Assembly: GCA_949592205.1 (NCBI GenBank)
Contig: CATIUR010000001.1
Location: forward strand, 243,651,250-243,715,249
Length of the DNA: 64,000 nucleotides
Direction: 5' to 3'
Source: Helichrysum umbraculigerum
Lineage: Eukaryota; Streptophyta; Magnoliopsida; Asterales; Asteraceae
Shown: one piece after another, positions 38,116 through 48,962 of the stretch
Layout: every line of letters begins with the position of its first letter
How positions within the stretch are numbered: the stretch's first letter is position 1
Program-made: the position numbers and the translations under genes
Notes under the pieces: model-generated
What the model was told of the DNA's origin: nothing
The model's database searches: none
Seen by the model: the letters and a program-made list of their open reading frames with translations, nothing else

Positions 38116-38509
38116 CATAGTTGTTAACTCGTGACTCGACTCGTGATTCGGAGTATTGATTTTTAACTCGTGACTCGTGACTCGACTCGACTATATATTA
38201 TTGTTTAGATTTCTATCCTTAATTGAAGTAAAACATGATGAAAGTCATTAAATAACACAAATGTTTAATTTATAACGGATTATTAGTCATTCCTATCATA
38301 TTTTGTCATTTTATATTTTGTGTGTCCGGTTTCTGACTCGTAAGAGTCGTCCAAGACTCGTAAGAGTCGCCCACGACTCGGAAGGGTCAATAAATGACTC
38401 GTAAGAGTCAAAGACATTTACGAGTCGGGGTCCGAGTCGCCTCGTTTTTTGAATTTCTGAGCCGACTCGTAAGAGTCGACTCGTGAATCGTAAGAGTTTA
38501 ACAACTATG
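38116..38509. mobile_element. hAT-type MITE, ATAGTTGTTAA family, copy 1
   Basis: Ends CATAGTTGTTAACTC and, inverted, CATAGTTGTTAAACTC. Flanking octamers AAAGAAAG (38108-38115) and AAAGGAAG (38510-38517) differ at one base. Inside are many GACTCGTAAGAGTC-type palindromes. A second copy lies in the opposite orientation at 52319-52833. Confidence 0.8.
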
Positions 38510-38517
38510 AAAGGAAG

Positions 38518-39404
38518 TTAGATTAGATAATCAAATTAATTTCATTTTTGTAATCCTATTATGGTTGAATAATAGCCCTATTAAAATTAAAATCAATAAA
38601 ACGTTTGTTTCTATAAAAAATCAAACATAAGAAATTATATATTGACATGTTAATTATGTTAAACTAAATATGATATCGACAACCACTTTATATATATAAA
38701 TAGAAATTAAGAAAATGGGTGGTAGTAGTTGGGAACAAATATATTGTGGATGGAGGGTTCATAAGTTACTTCTAATTGGTTAGCTTTATCAAGAAATTGA
38801 CAACTTTGGTGTTTTTTTAGTTGGTTCCCTTGTTGAAAAATAAAACAAAATCAATAACATCATGTCTAATGGTTGACATAATAATAATGTTATTTCGTCT
38901 GTTCCATTTCATATGTTTTGGTTACCATTTTTCCAATTTAATATTACGACCAATTAAAAAAAAATAGTTGATAGAAATGTTATTTGATTGTGAAATTTGG
39001 AGTTAGTGAATATTTCTTAATAAATTATACGGTGGTCAAAGTGGACACTATTCGACGGATAATATATAAATTTATATAACATTTAAATAACGAAGTGAGA
39101 AGTTGAAGCTTAATCAAAAATACATATTTAATTGATTACATATGTCATATTATTTTGTATAAACCTTTTTGTAAAAATTATAATATACAATTCTATTTAT
39201 TTTGTAGATTTACGTCTAACTCTTAAAACCTCTCATGAATATATATATTTACATCTAAAACAAACGATGCAAAGAGTTATGAATTTCATTAGATGCACAT
39301 ATGCACATACATATACAAGTGATATGTCATACTTACGAAAATGAGACTCACATGTTGTTACTGTATGTACCGCCCTAGTCGGTAGTCACCATAACCATTC
39401 ACGA
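38518..39404. other. Intergenic, no gene seen
   Basis: AT-rich DNA with short open frames only. Confidence 0.5.
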
Positions 39405-39412
39405 GTTCTGGC

Positions 39413-39599
39413 CAGGGGCGGACACAGGACGGGGGTACCGTAGGCAACTGCCCCACAAGAATTTTTAAATCACGTAAAAAAGATTTTTTTTTTAGGTATT
39501 AATAACATTTTAAAATTTTCGCCCTCACTAAACTATAAAAAAAATAAAAAATAATTTTTTATCGCCCCCTCCACTTAAATTTTTCTGACTCCGCCCCTG
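39413..39599. mobile_element. hAT-type MITE, CAGRGGCGG family, second copy
   Basis: Ends CAGGGGCGGAC and, inverted, CAGGGGCGGAG. Flanks GTTCTGGC (39405-39412) and GGTCTGGC (39600-39607) are an 8-bp duplication with one change. Length is 187 bp; it is related to 21879-22045. Confidence 0.8.
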
Positions 39600-39607
39600 G
39601 GTCTGGC

Positions 39608-40777
39608 ATGTGGGGAACTGGGGACGGCCATGGCACCAGAAAAATCAGGGCAGCAAAAAATAAGCCCAAATCATATTAATGTCAGCTCATTTAACTAGCA
39701 AATTTTAAGCTCAAATCATAATATATTGAAATACGCTTATCTAGCCCTACAAGACCATTTAATTCCAATAAAAGTAATCATATTAGGCCAACTCTTATAT
39801 GCGTCATTAGAGAGTTAGAACTATAACTAATAATTGGCCCTGTAAAACTTTTTACAAGCGAACATTGAACAACTCTTGCGGTCAGAATGGGGTAGCACTT
39901 GTCAGCGGATCTTCAAAGAACCTGATGACGTTGTTCATGGAGGATGGAGGGTGTATGGACCCTGAAAGAGTAATGGAGATGCCATTTCTGGCAAGGAGTA
40001 CGACAAACTCGTAGTAATTGATTGATTAATGACGAATCGAATTTTGAATGTGTATGCAGTTCAATCAGAGTTGAAGCATAACAGCTTCGGATATCTCTAA
40101 TGTAACTTGTTTGATGGAAAAGTTAATTAAATTATCCAACAGAATGGTTATATTATGTCACAAGTTGCAGGTTGCTCACTAATTATTTTATTACAATTTC
40201 TTTTCTTGCAGAATCAACATTAAACCCCAGTTTCTAATCATTTGGCTCCAAATTTTGTTTATATTGGCAAAATATTAAACAGTTGGTATGCAAGTTAGAT
40301 AAAAATATATATTTTTAAAGTACTACTCCGTACTATTTAGTAAATTAATCCACTAATTAGAGCTTTTTATGTTTGGGCTTAGAAGTGAACTATTGGCAGC
40401 TTAAAAAAGGGCTTTGTGTTTGGGCTTGGACTGAAAAGAGTATACCAATTCAGAATACGTTGTTAATAAGCCGCATTGCTTTTGCTTTTCACTAAGATTA
40501 AAGAAGGCATCATCACATCACATCACATCACATCAGAGTATCACACGTACTATATAAGTTGTGGTACGATTAAGTAGGTCGCATAGGTTTATATAACAAA
40601 AAATACAAGATTTCTCATTTTAAATTAAACAATACATTATACTGAAAATACTTCGTAATTGTTACCAATAAGATTGTTAAAGTGATTATCGTCAATCTTG
40701 CCATCCTAATTAAGCCAAAAAAGGCGTTGATTCACATAGGAATGTAGGTGATCGATGTCGGGTAGGATTGATACCGG
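39608..40777. other. Intergenic, no supported gene; short (CATCA)n tract
   Basis: A frame at about 39877-40015 reads CGQNGVALVSGSSKNLMTLF... and could be a gene relic, but it is not recognised. A (CATCA)5 tract lies at 40511-40535. Confidence 0.4.
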
Positions 40778-40799
40778 GTCGTAAGCAGACATGCACAAG

Positions 40800-41010
40800 A
40801 AAACCGGTTTCCCCGACCCGACCCGATTCCAACCCGAAACCGACCCGGTCAAAACCGGTTTTGACCAAAACCGGTTCGGGTTCTCCCCAAACCGCCGGTT
40901 CCAAACCGGTTTCCCATTCCGACCGTTGAACCCGGTTCCAAACCGGTTTGACCGACCCGGTTTGGAAAAACCGGTTTGAAAACCGGTTTTAAACCGGTTT
41001 TGAATTTTTG
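40800..41010. repeat. Left subterminal AAACCGGTTT repeats of the hAT element
   Basis: Many copies of AACCGGTT within palindromic contexts, interspersed with CCCGACCCG. The same motifs recur at 45196-45385 near the right end. Confidence 0.85.
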
Positions 41011-41088
41011 AAAAAATTATATCCGTTATAGCCTTGATCTAGCCGTTTTTTTTGTATTTTTTTTACCATTTTGCCATTGTTTTTCAAC

Positions 41089-41097
41089 TATATAAAG
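41089..41097 (+). promoter_or_regulatory. Probable TATA box of the hAT transposase gene
   Basis: TATATAAAG lies 81-89 bases upstream of the transposase ATG at 41178. Confidence 0.55.
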
Positions 41098-41177
41098 AAC
41101 CATTGAGTTACTTTCAATCACACACAATTACACACTCATATTTACATACAAAACTCAAAAACGCAAACTATATTCTC

Positions 41178-43289
41178 ATGGCAACTCAATCTTCTTCGGC
41201 TTCCCATGGTGTTGGTTCTTCAAATGCACCAACGATTGTGAAACAATTGCCCAACAAAAGAAATCCGGAGATTTGGAGTGCTTACGACAAAGTGTTGTTG
41301 TCGGATGGTTCGATTAAAGCGCATTGTAAACGTTGTAAGTTGTTCTTCAAACCCGACTCCAACACCACCTTGAAAAATCATACCGAGAAGCATTGTGCGG
41401 GACTCAAAGGTAATCCGGAAGCAAGTGGGCAATCATCGATGGCACGAGATGGTTCTATATTTACATACGATGTGGAACGGTGTCGACAAGCTTTTGCGGG
41501 TTATGTAATTCAAGAAGCTTTGCCTTTCAACCACTTCGACAACCCTCGGCTTACTAGGGTGATTCAAACCACTCTTCAACCGCGATATAACAATGTAAGT
41601 CGTACTACTCTTAAACGCGATGCCCTTAAATTGTGGAAAGATGCTAAAAAACAACTAAAAATCGGTTTTGAAAATTTAAATACATGTGTATCATTAACAA
41701 CCGATGTTTGGTCGGCTCCTCATGGTTTGCCCGGTTCGTACCTTTGTGTAACCGCACATTGGGTTGATCCCGCAACTTGGCAAATGATGAAACGTACCAT
41801 TGCTTTTGAAGACTTTGAGTATCCTCACACGGGTCAAAACTTATTTTACATGTTACGAAGTGTGATTAAAATGTTTAAATTGGAAGAAAAGGTTTTTTCA
41901 ATATCTTTTGACAACGCTAGCAATAATACACTTGCCGTTTCAAAATTAATACTAAAATACGCACCACCATTGAAGGGCATTTTTTATCATAGTCGATGTG
42001 TTGCACACATCATTAACTTGGTTGTGCAAGCCGGACTAGCGGTTGAAGATGTAGACGAAGTAAAAACGAGATTTAAATCTATGTTGCAAGACGTTTTTCA
42101 AAAGGGTAAAGCTAGATACAAATCTTATATGAAATTGTGCAAGGATACGAATTCTATTTTTTTAACCCCTAATTGGGACATGTCCGTTAGATGGAATTCG
42201 ACCTACCATATGTTTGTATGTGGTTTACGCCAACGCGATACTTTACAAGTTTTCCATGATCATCTTGTTACAAAAGGCCATGCAACACCATTTCCAATCA
42301 TATATTGGGAGTATATTAAAAAGATTGTCGAATTGCTCAAACTTTTCAAAACCGCGACTACTTTATTATCGGGTGTTTATTATCCAACTAGCCATTTGGT
42401 GCTTAATCAAATTTGGTTAATGACTACAAAATTAAACGACTACGTGTATGAAGGTCCTATATTTGAAGAAATGGTGGCTCCCATGAAAGAAAAACTAAAA
42501 AAATATTTTCAAGAAATGCCACCGGTAATTACTTGTTCCGCCGCAATGAACCCTTGTTTAAACGTTACCGGGGTAGAAATGCTTATCGATAACATTTGTC
42601 ACAATTTGGATTTGAATGAGGCCGACCCATTGTTTTCACATAATGCAAAAACGGATTTTAACAAATGTTTGGGAGATTTATTTGGCGTATATTTTCAAAA
42701 ATATAGTTCAACCACACATGTGTCCGGTAGTACGGCTAACCCAATGTTTTCTTCATCTTCTTCTAGCAATCCAATGCTAAACTTTTATAATAGTTTAAGA
42801 CAAGAAAACAATAAACGGGCAAGGGGTGATGGTAACCAAAATACCACTAACGAATATGGGAGATATACGACCACGGATTTTTTGGCCACTATTCTACCCA
42901 ATGAGTTCGAACAATTTGATATTTTGGCTTGGTGGAAAGAGAGGGAATCTCAATTTCCCATTCTAGCCATCATGGCCCGAGATTTACTAACCGTCCAAGC
43001 TTCTACGGTAGCTTCGGAATCCGCTTTTTCTCTTAGTGGCAGGGTATTATCTATACGAAGAACAAGACTCACACCGGCCTCCTTAGAGATGTGCATTTGC
43101 TTGAAGGATCACTTGGACGCCGCGGAACGCATACAAAATGTATCAAGTCTTGAAGGTGAAATGGAATACGAAGAAGACATACACAATATCGAGGTGGAAG
43201 AAGGTGTAACAATATCACTTTCGGACGAAGAAATTGCTCTTGATCAAGCTTCGCGCGAGGCTACCTCCGAAGAAGATTTCGACTTTTGA
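41178..43289 (+). CDS. hAT superfamily transposase (zinc-finger BED, RICESLEEPER-like), intact
   Basis: The product is 703 aa and uninterrupted. The frame is open upstream to 41052, but the first ATG is 41178 (MATQSSSASHGVG), 81 bases after the TATA box. The N-terminus has a BED-type zinc finger (WSAYDKVLLSDGSIKAHC, CKLFF, LKNHTEKHC). The catalytic domain has TTDVWSAP, SISFDNASNN, and CVAHIINLVV. MSVRWNSTY and a central helical insertion follow. Near the C-terminus, the hAT dimerisation region has LTVQASTVASESAFSLSGRV and RTRLTPASLEMCICLKDHL. The tail is acidic. It catalyses cut-and-paste transposition in the nucleus and would bind the AAACCGGTTT subterminal repeats. With perfect TSDs and no stop codons this copy may be active or recently active. 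Confidence 0.92.
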   Translation: MATQSSSASHGVGSSNAPTIVKQLPNKRNPEIWSAYDKVLLSDGSIKAHCKRCKLFFKPDSNTTLKNHTEKHCAGLKGNPEASGQSSMARDGSIFTYDVERCRQAFAGYVIQEALPFNHFDNPRLTRVIQTTLQPRYNNVSRTTLKRDALKLWKDAKKQLKIGFENLNTCVSLTTDVWSAPHGLPGSYLCVTAHWVDPATWQMMKRTIAFEDFEYPHTGQNLFYMLRSVIKMFKLEEKVFSISFDNASNNTLAVSKLILKYAPPLKGIFYHSRCVAHIINLVVQAGLAVEDVDEVKTRFKSMLQDVFQKGKARYKSYMKLCKDTNSIFLTPNWDMSVRWNSTYHMFVCGLRQRDTLQVFHDHLVTKGHATPFPIIYWEYIKKIVELLKLFKTATTLLSGVYYPTSHLVLNQIWLMTTKLNDYVYEGPIFEEMVAPMKEKLKKYFQEMPPVITCSAAMNPCLNVTGVEMLIDNICHNLDLNEADPLFSHNAKTDFNKCLGDLFGVYFQKYSSTTHVSGSTANPMFSSSSSSNPMLNFYNSLRQENNKRARGDGNQNTTNEYGRYTTTDFLATILPNEFEQFDILAWWKERESQFPILAIMARDLLTVQASTVASESAFSLSGRVLSIRRTRLTPASLEMCICLKDHLDAAERIQNVSSLEGEMEYEEDIHNIEVEEGVTISLSDEEIALDQASREATSEEDFDF

Positions 43290-43660
43290 AGATTAATACA
43301 AGTTGAAGATTACTACACGATTACATTTTCGGGTGATGGCCATGCCGAAGCTCGAAATGTATTCGTTGGTATATTTTATATTGTTAGTTGTAATTGTATT
43401 ATGAAGACTTAGAAGACTTTTGTTTAAGTTATTGTTCAATTACGTTTGTATTACTAATGTTCTACCAATTCAATAAAAAAAAATTTGCTCCAAACATTGT
43501 TTATCCTTAAAAAGCCTAACGCTAAAACGTGTTTGATAAATGCAAGGAAGTTTTTACTAAACACACGGAAATGTACAACTCTTTATGCATACAGTATCAC
43601 TTTTTATGCACATGTTTCCTTGCATTTAGTAAAACATTCCTTGAAAGTATCAACTCACTT

Positions 43661-45162
43661 TGAATTATATAGAATTTTCGGATTCAATAATATTTTTAAG
43701 GAGATTTAGAAGCCTTTTGGTTATGTTATTGATCAATTATGTTTCTATTACTAATGTTCTACAAAGTTAATGAAAAAAAATTGGCCCAAACGCTGCTTTT
43801 CATTAAAACGCTTAACGCCCTAACGTTTATGAATTATATAGAATTTTCGGATTCAATAATATTTTTAAGGAGATTTAGAAGCCTTTTGGTTATGTTATTG
43901 ATCAATTATGTTTCCATTACTAATGTTCTACAAAGTTAATGAAAAAAATTTGGCTCAAACGTTGCTTTTCATTAAAACGCTTAACGCCCTAACGTTTATG
44001 AATTATATAGAATTTTCGGATTCAATAATATTTTTAAGGGGATTTAGAAGCCTTTTGGTTATGTTATTGATCAATTATGTTTCCATTACTAATGTTCTAC
44101 AAAGTTAATGAAAAAAATTTGGCCCAAACGTTGCTTTTCATTAAAACGCTTAACGCCCTAACATTTATGAATTATATAGAATTTTCGGATTCAATAATAT
44201 TTTTAAGGAGATTTAGAAGCCTTTTGGTTATGTTATTGATCAATTATGTTTCCATTACTAATGTTCTACAAAGTTAATGAAAAAATTTTAGCCCAAACGT
44301 TGCTTTTCCTTAAAGCGCTTAACGCCCTAACGTTTATGAATTATATAGAATTTTCGGATTCAATAATATTTTTAAGGAGATTTAGAAGCCTTTTGGTTAT
44401 GTTATTGATCAATTATGTTTCCATTACTAATGTTCTACAAAGTTAATGAAAAAAATTTGGCTCAAACGTTGCTTTTCATTAAAACGCTTAACGCCCTAAC
44501 GTTTATGAATTATATAGAATTTTCGGATTCAATAATATTTTTAAGGGGATTTAGAAGCCTTTTGGTTATGTTATTGATCAATTATGTTTCCATTACTAAT
44601 GTTCTACAAAGTTAATGAAAAAAATTTGGCCCAAACGTTGCTTTTCATTAAAACGCTTAACGCCCTAACGTTTATGAATTATATAGAATTTTCGGATTCA
44701 ATAATATTTTTAAGGAGATTTAGAAGCCTTTTGGTTATGTTATTGATCAATTATGTTTCCATTACTAATGTTCTACAAAGTTAATGAAAAAATTTTAGCC
44801 CAAACGTTGCTTTTCCTTAAAGCGCTTAACGCCCTAACGTTTATGAATTATATAGAATTTTCGGATTCAATAATTTTTTTAAGGAGATTTAGAAGCCTTT
44901 TGGTTATGTTATTGATCAATTATGTTTCCATTACTAATGTTCTACAAAGTTAATGAAAAAAATTTGGCCCAAACGTTGCTTTTCCTTAAAACGCTTAACG
45001 CCCTAATGTTTATGAATTATATAGAATTTTCGGATTCAATAATATTTTTAAGGAGATTTAGAAGTCTTTTGGTTATGTTATTGATCAATTATGTTTCCAT
45101 TACTAATGTTCTACAAAGTTAATGAAAAAAATTTGGCCCAAACGTTGTTTTTCCTTAAAACG
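43661..45162. repeat. 169-bp tandem array (about 8.9 units) inside the hAT element
   Basis: Units start at 43739, 43908, 44077, 44246, 44415, 44584, 44753, 44922 and 45091, exactly 169 bases apart, with a partial unit before. Unit variants repeat every third copy: AAAATTTTAGCCC units at 44246 and 44753, and AAGGGGATTTAG units at 43908 and 44415. This gives a 507-bp higher-order repeat (43908-44414 and 44415-44921). A diverged ancestral unit is seen just after the transposase stop at about 43400-43530, so the array grew from transposase 3' sequence. Each unit happens to be open for 66 codons; this is a by-product of the repeat. Confidence 0.95.
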
Positions 45163-45195
45163 AAGACGTGCGAGCGAAAATACGATTTTTATAAA

Positions 45196-45385
45196 AAAAA
45201 CCGGTTTGAAACCGGTTTTGAACCCGAACCGGTTTGGACCCTACCCAAACCGGTTTGGGTCGGGTTGGGGTTTTGGGGTGCCCAAATCGGGTTGAACCCG
45301 AACCGGTTTTGGGCCAAACCGGTTTTGACCAAGTTTGACCAAAACCGGTTTCGGGTCGGGTCGGGTCGGGTTTTCCAAAAACCGG
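45196..45385. repeat. Right subterminal AAACCGGTTT repeats of the hAT element
   Basis: Mirror of the left end: repeated AACCGGTT palindromes with GGGTCGGGTCGGG runs close to the right terminus at 45401. Confidence 0.85.
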
Positions 45386-45702
45386 GTTTTGCGCATCTCT
45401 AGTCGTAAGATCATTTAGTAATATGATTTTAGTACACTACGAGTTTGTAGTTTTACACAATCAACAACTATGGATATGGATAGTAAGTTGTTTGGATTTT
45501 AGTGTAAGTAAGTTGAAAATATTATATAAAGTAAATTATTATGATAAAAGTTACTAAATGAAGGCTTGTATGAGTGGTTAGTTGTTTATAAGTTCTTCTA
45601 AACCACCCAAGTTCAAGTCCTAATTTAACATCAACTGTACATTCATTTTTTGCTTCCTATATTTTCCTACATTTGAAATTAAACTTTTAAAATATCATAT
45701 TA

Positions 45703-46423
45703 GAGTAAGGTTCAAATGAGTACACCAATTTTGAGTGAGAATGAGGAACCAACAGATTTCTGCCATGTGTCACTTTATTCTCTCTCCTCTACACTTTATT
45801 CTCTCTCCTCCACATTTTTAAAAATTAAATATCTCACAAACGGTAAGTCGAAAAATCATGAAAATTGCACCATAAAATTCAGCGTTTTCTCCTCTTCGAT
45901 TTGCCGTCCCTCAAGGCATACTTTTGACAATTTTTTTTTCTCATTTTTTGGTGGGTTTCACAAATTAGTAACACATGTGTTAGTGATTAGTTGTACATTT
46001 AATTTGTGGTTAAGGTTAGGGTTTAGGGTTAGGTTTAGGGTTTAGTAGGGTTTATGGTTTAGGGTTTACAAGGGTTTAGGGTTTAGAAGGGGTTCAAGGT
46101 TTAGGGTTTAGAAAGATTTAAGGTTTAGCGTTTTGTAAAGCGTTTAGGGTTTAGGGTTTGGGGTTTAGGGGTTAGGGTTTAGGGTTTAGGGTTTGAGGTT
46201 TGGGGTTTCGGGTTTAGGGTTTGAGGGACGGCAAATCGAAGAGGAGAAAACGACTAATTTAATGGTGCAATTTTCATAATTTTTCGATTTGTCGTTTGTG
46301 AGATAATTGATGTTGGGGGTAAATGGGTTTTGTACATGTGAAACATTCTCTTTGTACACATGGCTTGATATCATTGGTTCTCTCATTCTCACACAAATTC
46401 CTATTCTCATTTGAACCCTACCC
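45703..46423. mobile_element. Mutator-like foldback with telomere-like repeats in the loop (TSD TATCATATTA)
   Basis: Ends GAGTAAGGTTCAAATGAG and, inverted, GGGTAGGGTTCAAATGAG. The 10-bp duplication TATCATATTA lies at 45693-45702 and 46424-46433. The arms pair along much of their length (TTGCCGTCCCTCAA and its complement near 45910 and 46220; AAAATTGCACCATAAA-like words). A second, truncated copy starts at 53312. It is non-coding. Confidence 0.8.
46008..46220. repeat. Interstitial telomere-like TTTAGGG repeats
   Basis: Repeated TTTAGGG and variants (GGTTTAGGGTTTAGG, GTTTAGAAGGG) fill the loop of the foldback element. TTTAGGG is the common plant telomere unit. Confidence 0.9.
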
Positions 46424-46433
46424 TATCATATTA

Positions 46434-47480
46434 ATTATTATAGCACTTTACCATTGTCATAATAACCCTTGATATGATATTATTATAATTATAGTTATTA
46501 AGTTAATATTACACTAATTCAAAAATATATATTTGTACATTATGGTACTAAATTTGTACGTTTTTAAAAAATAAACTATTTTTGTAAGCATGTAACAATC
46601 ATCAATTAGGTATATAAGTGATAGGAATGCTATTATAGCTGGATATGTGAAATTGTTCACACGTTTAACATTGAATCTTGAGAAGTGTGTTCGAGTCTTG
46701 GTACAACTATAGTCTTTGGCCTTTTATTCCTTTTCTTTTTCCTTTTATATACATCCTGCATGTTTAATGGTATAATATATAGGATAGTTTTTATAATGTT
46801 TTACTCCTTTCAGAGCCGTATTTGACGGCAGACGAGGTGATGATCAGCTGTCTAAAGTCTATGATAAAGGCCTAAAATATACATATACAATTTGATAAAG
46901 AATTTGATGTTTTATTAATAAATAAAAGGAAATAGGTCTTATTATTTCAAATTTGATTGGGTCATAGAAAAAATTTAAAAACTTAAGATACTACTAACTT
47001 CATGTTTTTAAGAATTATTAATTACTAAACATACTCTATAATTCTTAACGTATATCATTACAAGCTCTAATGAATGTATGATTAATAAAATTGTTAACAT
47101 GTAGATTGTTATAATTTCTACAATATATCAGACATGATCTAAAAGATATGTATTTCTTGATACTGAGCGAAGACATTATAATAACATATATTATTATAAT
47201 CTCTTTAACAATTACTTATGATTTACGAATATACTTTAGTGATATTAGATCTATCTCGTCGCAATACGAGGACATATCGTATCTTATTACATACAAATAA
47301 TACTTTGCTCATAAGGAAATTTACTTGTGGACTAAATGGATCCATAATCATAATTATGAGTTTATGACTATCTTCAAATGCTCCGAACTGATGAACTTAT
47401 GATTATAGCCCCTTGTATTACGGAGTATTAGTTTTGTTAGTAGAAAAGACTGATTTGGACAACAAATATAATAACATATA
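46434..47480. other. Intergenic, AT-rich, no gene seen
   Basis: No coding or repeat structure is supported. Confidence 0.5.
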
Positions 47481-47484
47481 CATT

Positions 47485-47757
47485 TACAAAGTTTTTTCTA
47501 AAGCTTTTTTTGTTTTGCTCCATCAATGAAAATCTTTACAAAGCTTTTTGTCAATAAAATACAATACAATTTGAATGGAAGAGATTGCAATGACTTGATA
47601 TTTCTCAAATTATTACTCTCTCTTTCATTCAAATTATATTATATTATATAAAATTGAGAAAAAGCTTTGTTAATTTGTAAAGCTTTTAATTGATGGAGCA
47701 AAAACTTTTTCGTAAAAAACTTTACGAAAAAAAAACTTTATAAAAGCTTTGTAAATG
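47485..47757. mobile_element. MITE-like inverted repeat
   Basis: CATTTACAAAG near the left end pairs with CTTTGTAAATG at the right. TTTTGCTCCATCAAT and ATTGATGGAGCAAAA form a second inverted pair inside. Ends are approximate and no clean target duplication was found. Confidence 0.5.
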
Positions 47758-47931
47758 TGAATATTGAGGATGCTCAACAAGTAGAATTTATATTTGGAGA
47801 TCTGTAAATTACCAACTTTTATCTATTTTAATACGAGGTTACTTTTGGGCCAAACTTGAACAAGGCTTTAACGGTTATTTAAAATCCTTGAAGCCCAATG
47901 AATATTCCAAACAAATCCTTTCGATTGTTTA

Positions 47932-48225
47932 TTTTTTTTCTTTTTCTTTATCTAGCAAAAGGTGTAAATTGGCGGGAACATCCTGGTCCCGTGTGGCTTT
48001 GGCACCAGTCATTGTTCACCCCACAAGGATGACTCCGGGCAACTCCCCTGACACAGTGGGGGCGTCTGGAGTTGGAATGAACCATTATCCAGCAAGTTCC
48101 TCCTGAGCCCCATGTGTTTTACGGGGGTGGGTACCTAACATGCTAAATGTTTACCCATGGCAAGGTTTGAACCCTTGACCTCTAGGAAGCCAAGGGCCCT
48201 CCTTACCAATGGGCCATCTAGTACG
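47932..48225 (-). mobile_element. tRNA-derived SINE
   Basis: On the minus strand: GATGGCCCATTGGTAAGG (A-box region), TCAAGGGTTCAAACCTTGCC (B-box), then GTTAGGTACCCACCCCCG, and an A-rich tail (T-run at 47932-47950). Ends are approximate. The rest of the gap to 48589 shows no gene. Confidence 0.65.
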
Positions 48226-48962
48226 TAAATGCTTGAACATTCTTTGAGCCGTTCTCTAAGGTTGCTTTTGGGGTGCAGATTACTATAATTTGACGGAGTT
48301 GAAATCTCAATTTCATTTCATAGTGGTGTTTGGTTCAAAAATGAATTGAACTGGGACTTATCAAATTATTTCGCTCAAAGAAAATTACATTAATTGGAAT
48401 TTCAATTACATCAAATACATTCCGTAAATCGACTAATTTATTTATAGTTTGAGAGTACAAACGACTACGGTTTTTAGCGGGCCTGACCTAATACCAACTT
48501 GCATGGCAAGGCCCTTTCGAAAAGTTGGCTTTATGATTCCTATTTTACAACTTTTGTTCTTATTTGGCATTTTGGCCTTCAACAGTTTGTTAGACTCCTC
48601 CCAACAGTGACTAACTACTGACGCGTCAGTTTGTGTCACGTCTGCACCACATTAGCTTTTCCCACAACTGACACAAACTGACATTTATTGACATTTCACT
48701 CCCTACAGTAACATCACTTCACTTATTTTCAGGGCCCCACATACTATTTCATTTATTTATTTAATACAAAAACACTTATATTTGCAAAATAAAAAAACAT
48801 TACATTAATATTAAACTAAAGATTAAAATTCCTAAAAGTAAAAAAAAAATACATTTATTGAAAATAAAAAAAAACATTACATTAATATTAAATAAAAGAT
48901 TACAATTCCTAAAAAATAAAAAAAAAATACATTTATTGAAAACTAGAAATATTATTAGTCAT

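Larger units (their letters stand above)
40786..45401 (+). mobile_element. Complete hAT transposon (TSD GTCGTAAG), apparently autonomous
   Basis: A perfect 8-bp duplication GTCGTAAG lies at 40778-40785 and 45402-45409. Ends are CAGACATGCAC and, inverted, TAGAGATGCGC. Both ends, about 200 bp each, are crowded with AAACCGGTTT palindromes and CCCGACCCGACC runs, the expected subterminal transposase-binding repeats. It contains an intact transposase gene and, in its 3' part, a tandem array of 169-bp units. Total length is 4616 bp. Confidence 0.93.

Noticed and set aside
39877..40015. Possible gene fragment reading CGQNGVALVSGS...
   Set aside because: Short, not recognised, no splice or promoter context that could support a gene call.
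43739..45122. Series of identical 66-codon open frames
   Set aside because: They repeat every 169 bases and simply follow the tandem array; no domain and no gene signals.
43661..45162. CRISPR-like array
   Set aside because: Units are contiguous 169-bp repeats without spacers in a plant genome; a satellite-type tandem repeat explains it.
46008..46220. True chromosome-end telomere
   Set aside because: The repeats are short, degenerate and bounded by transposon arms with target duplications, with ordinary DNA on both sides.
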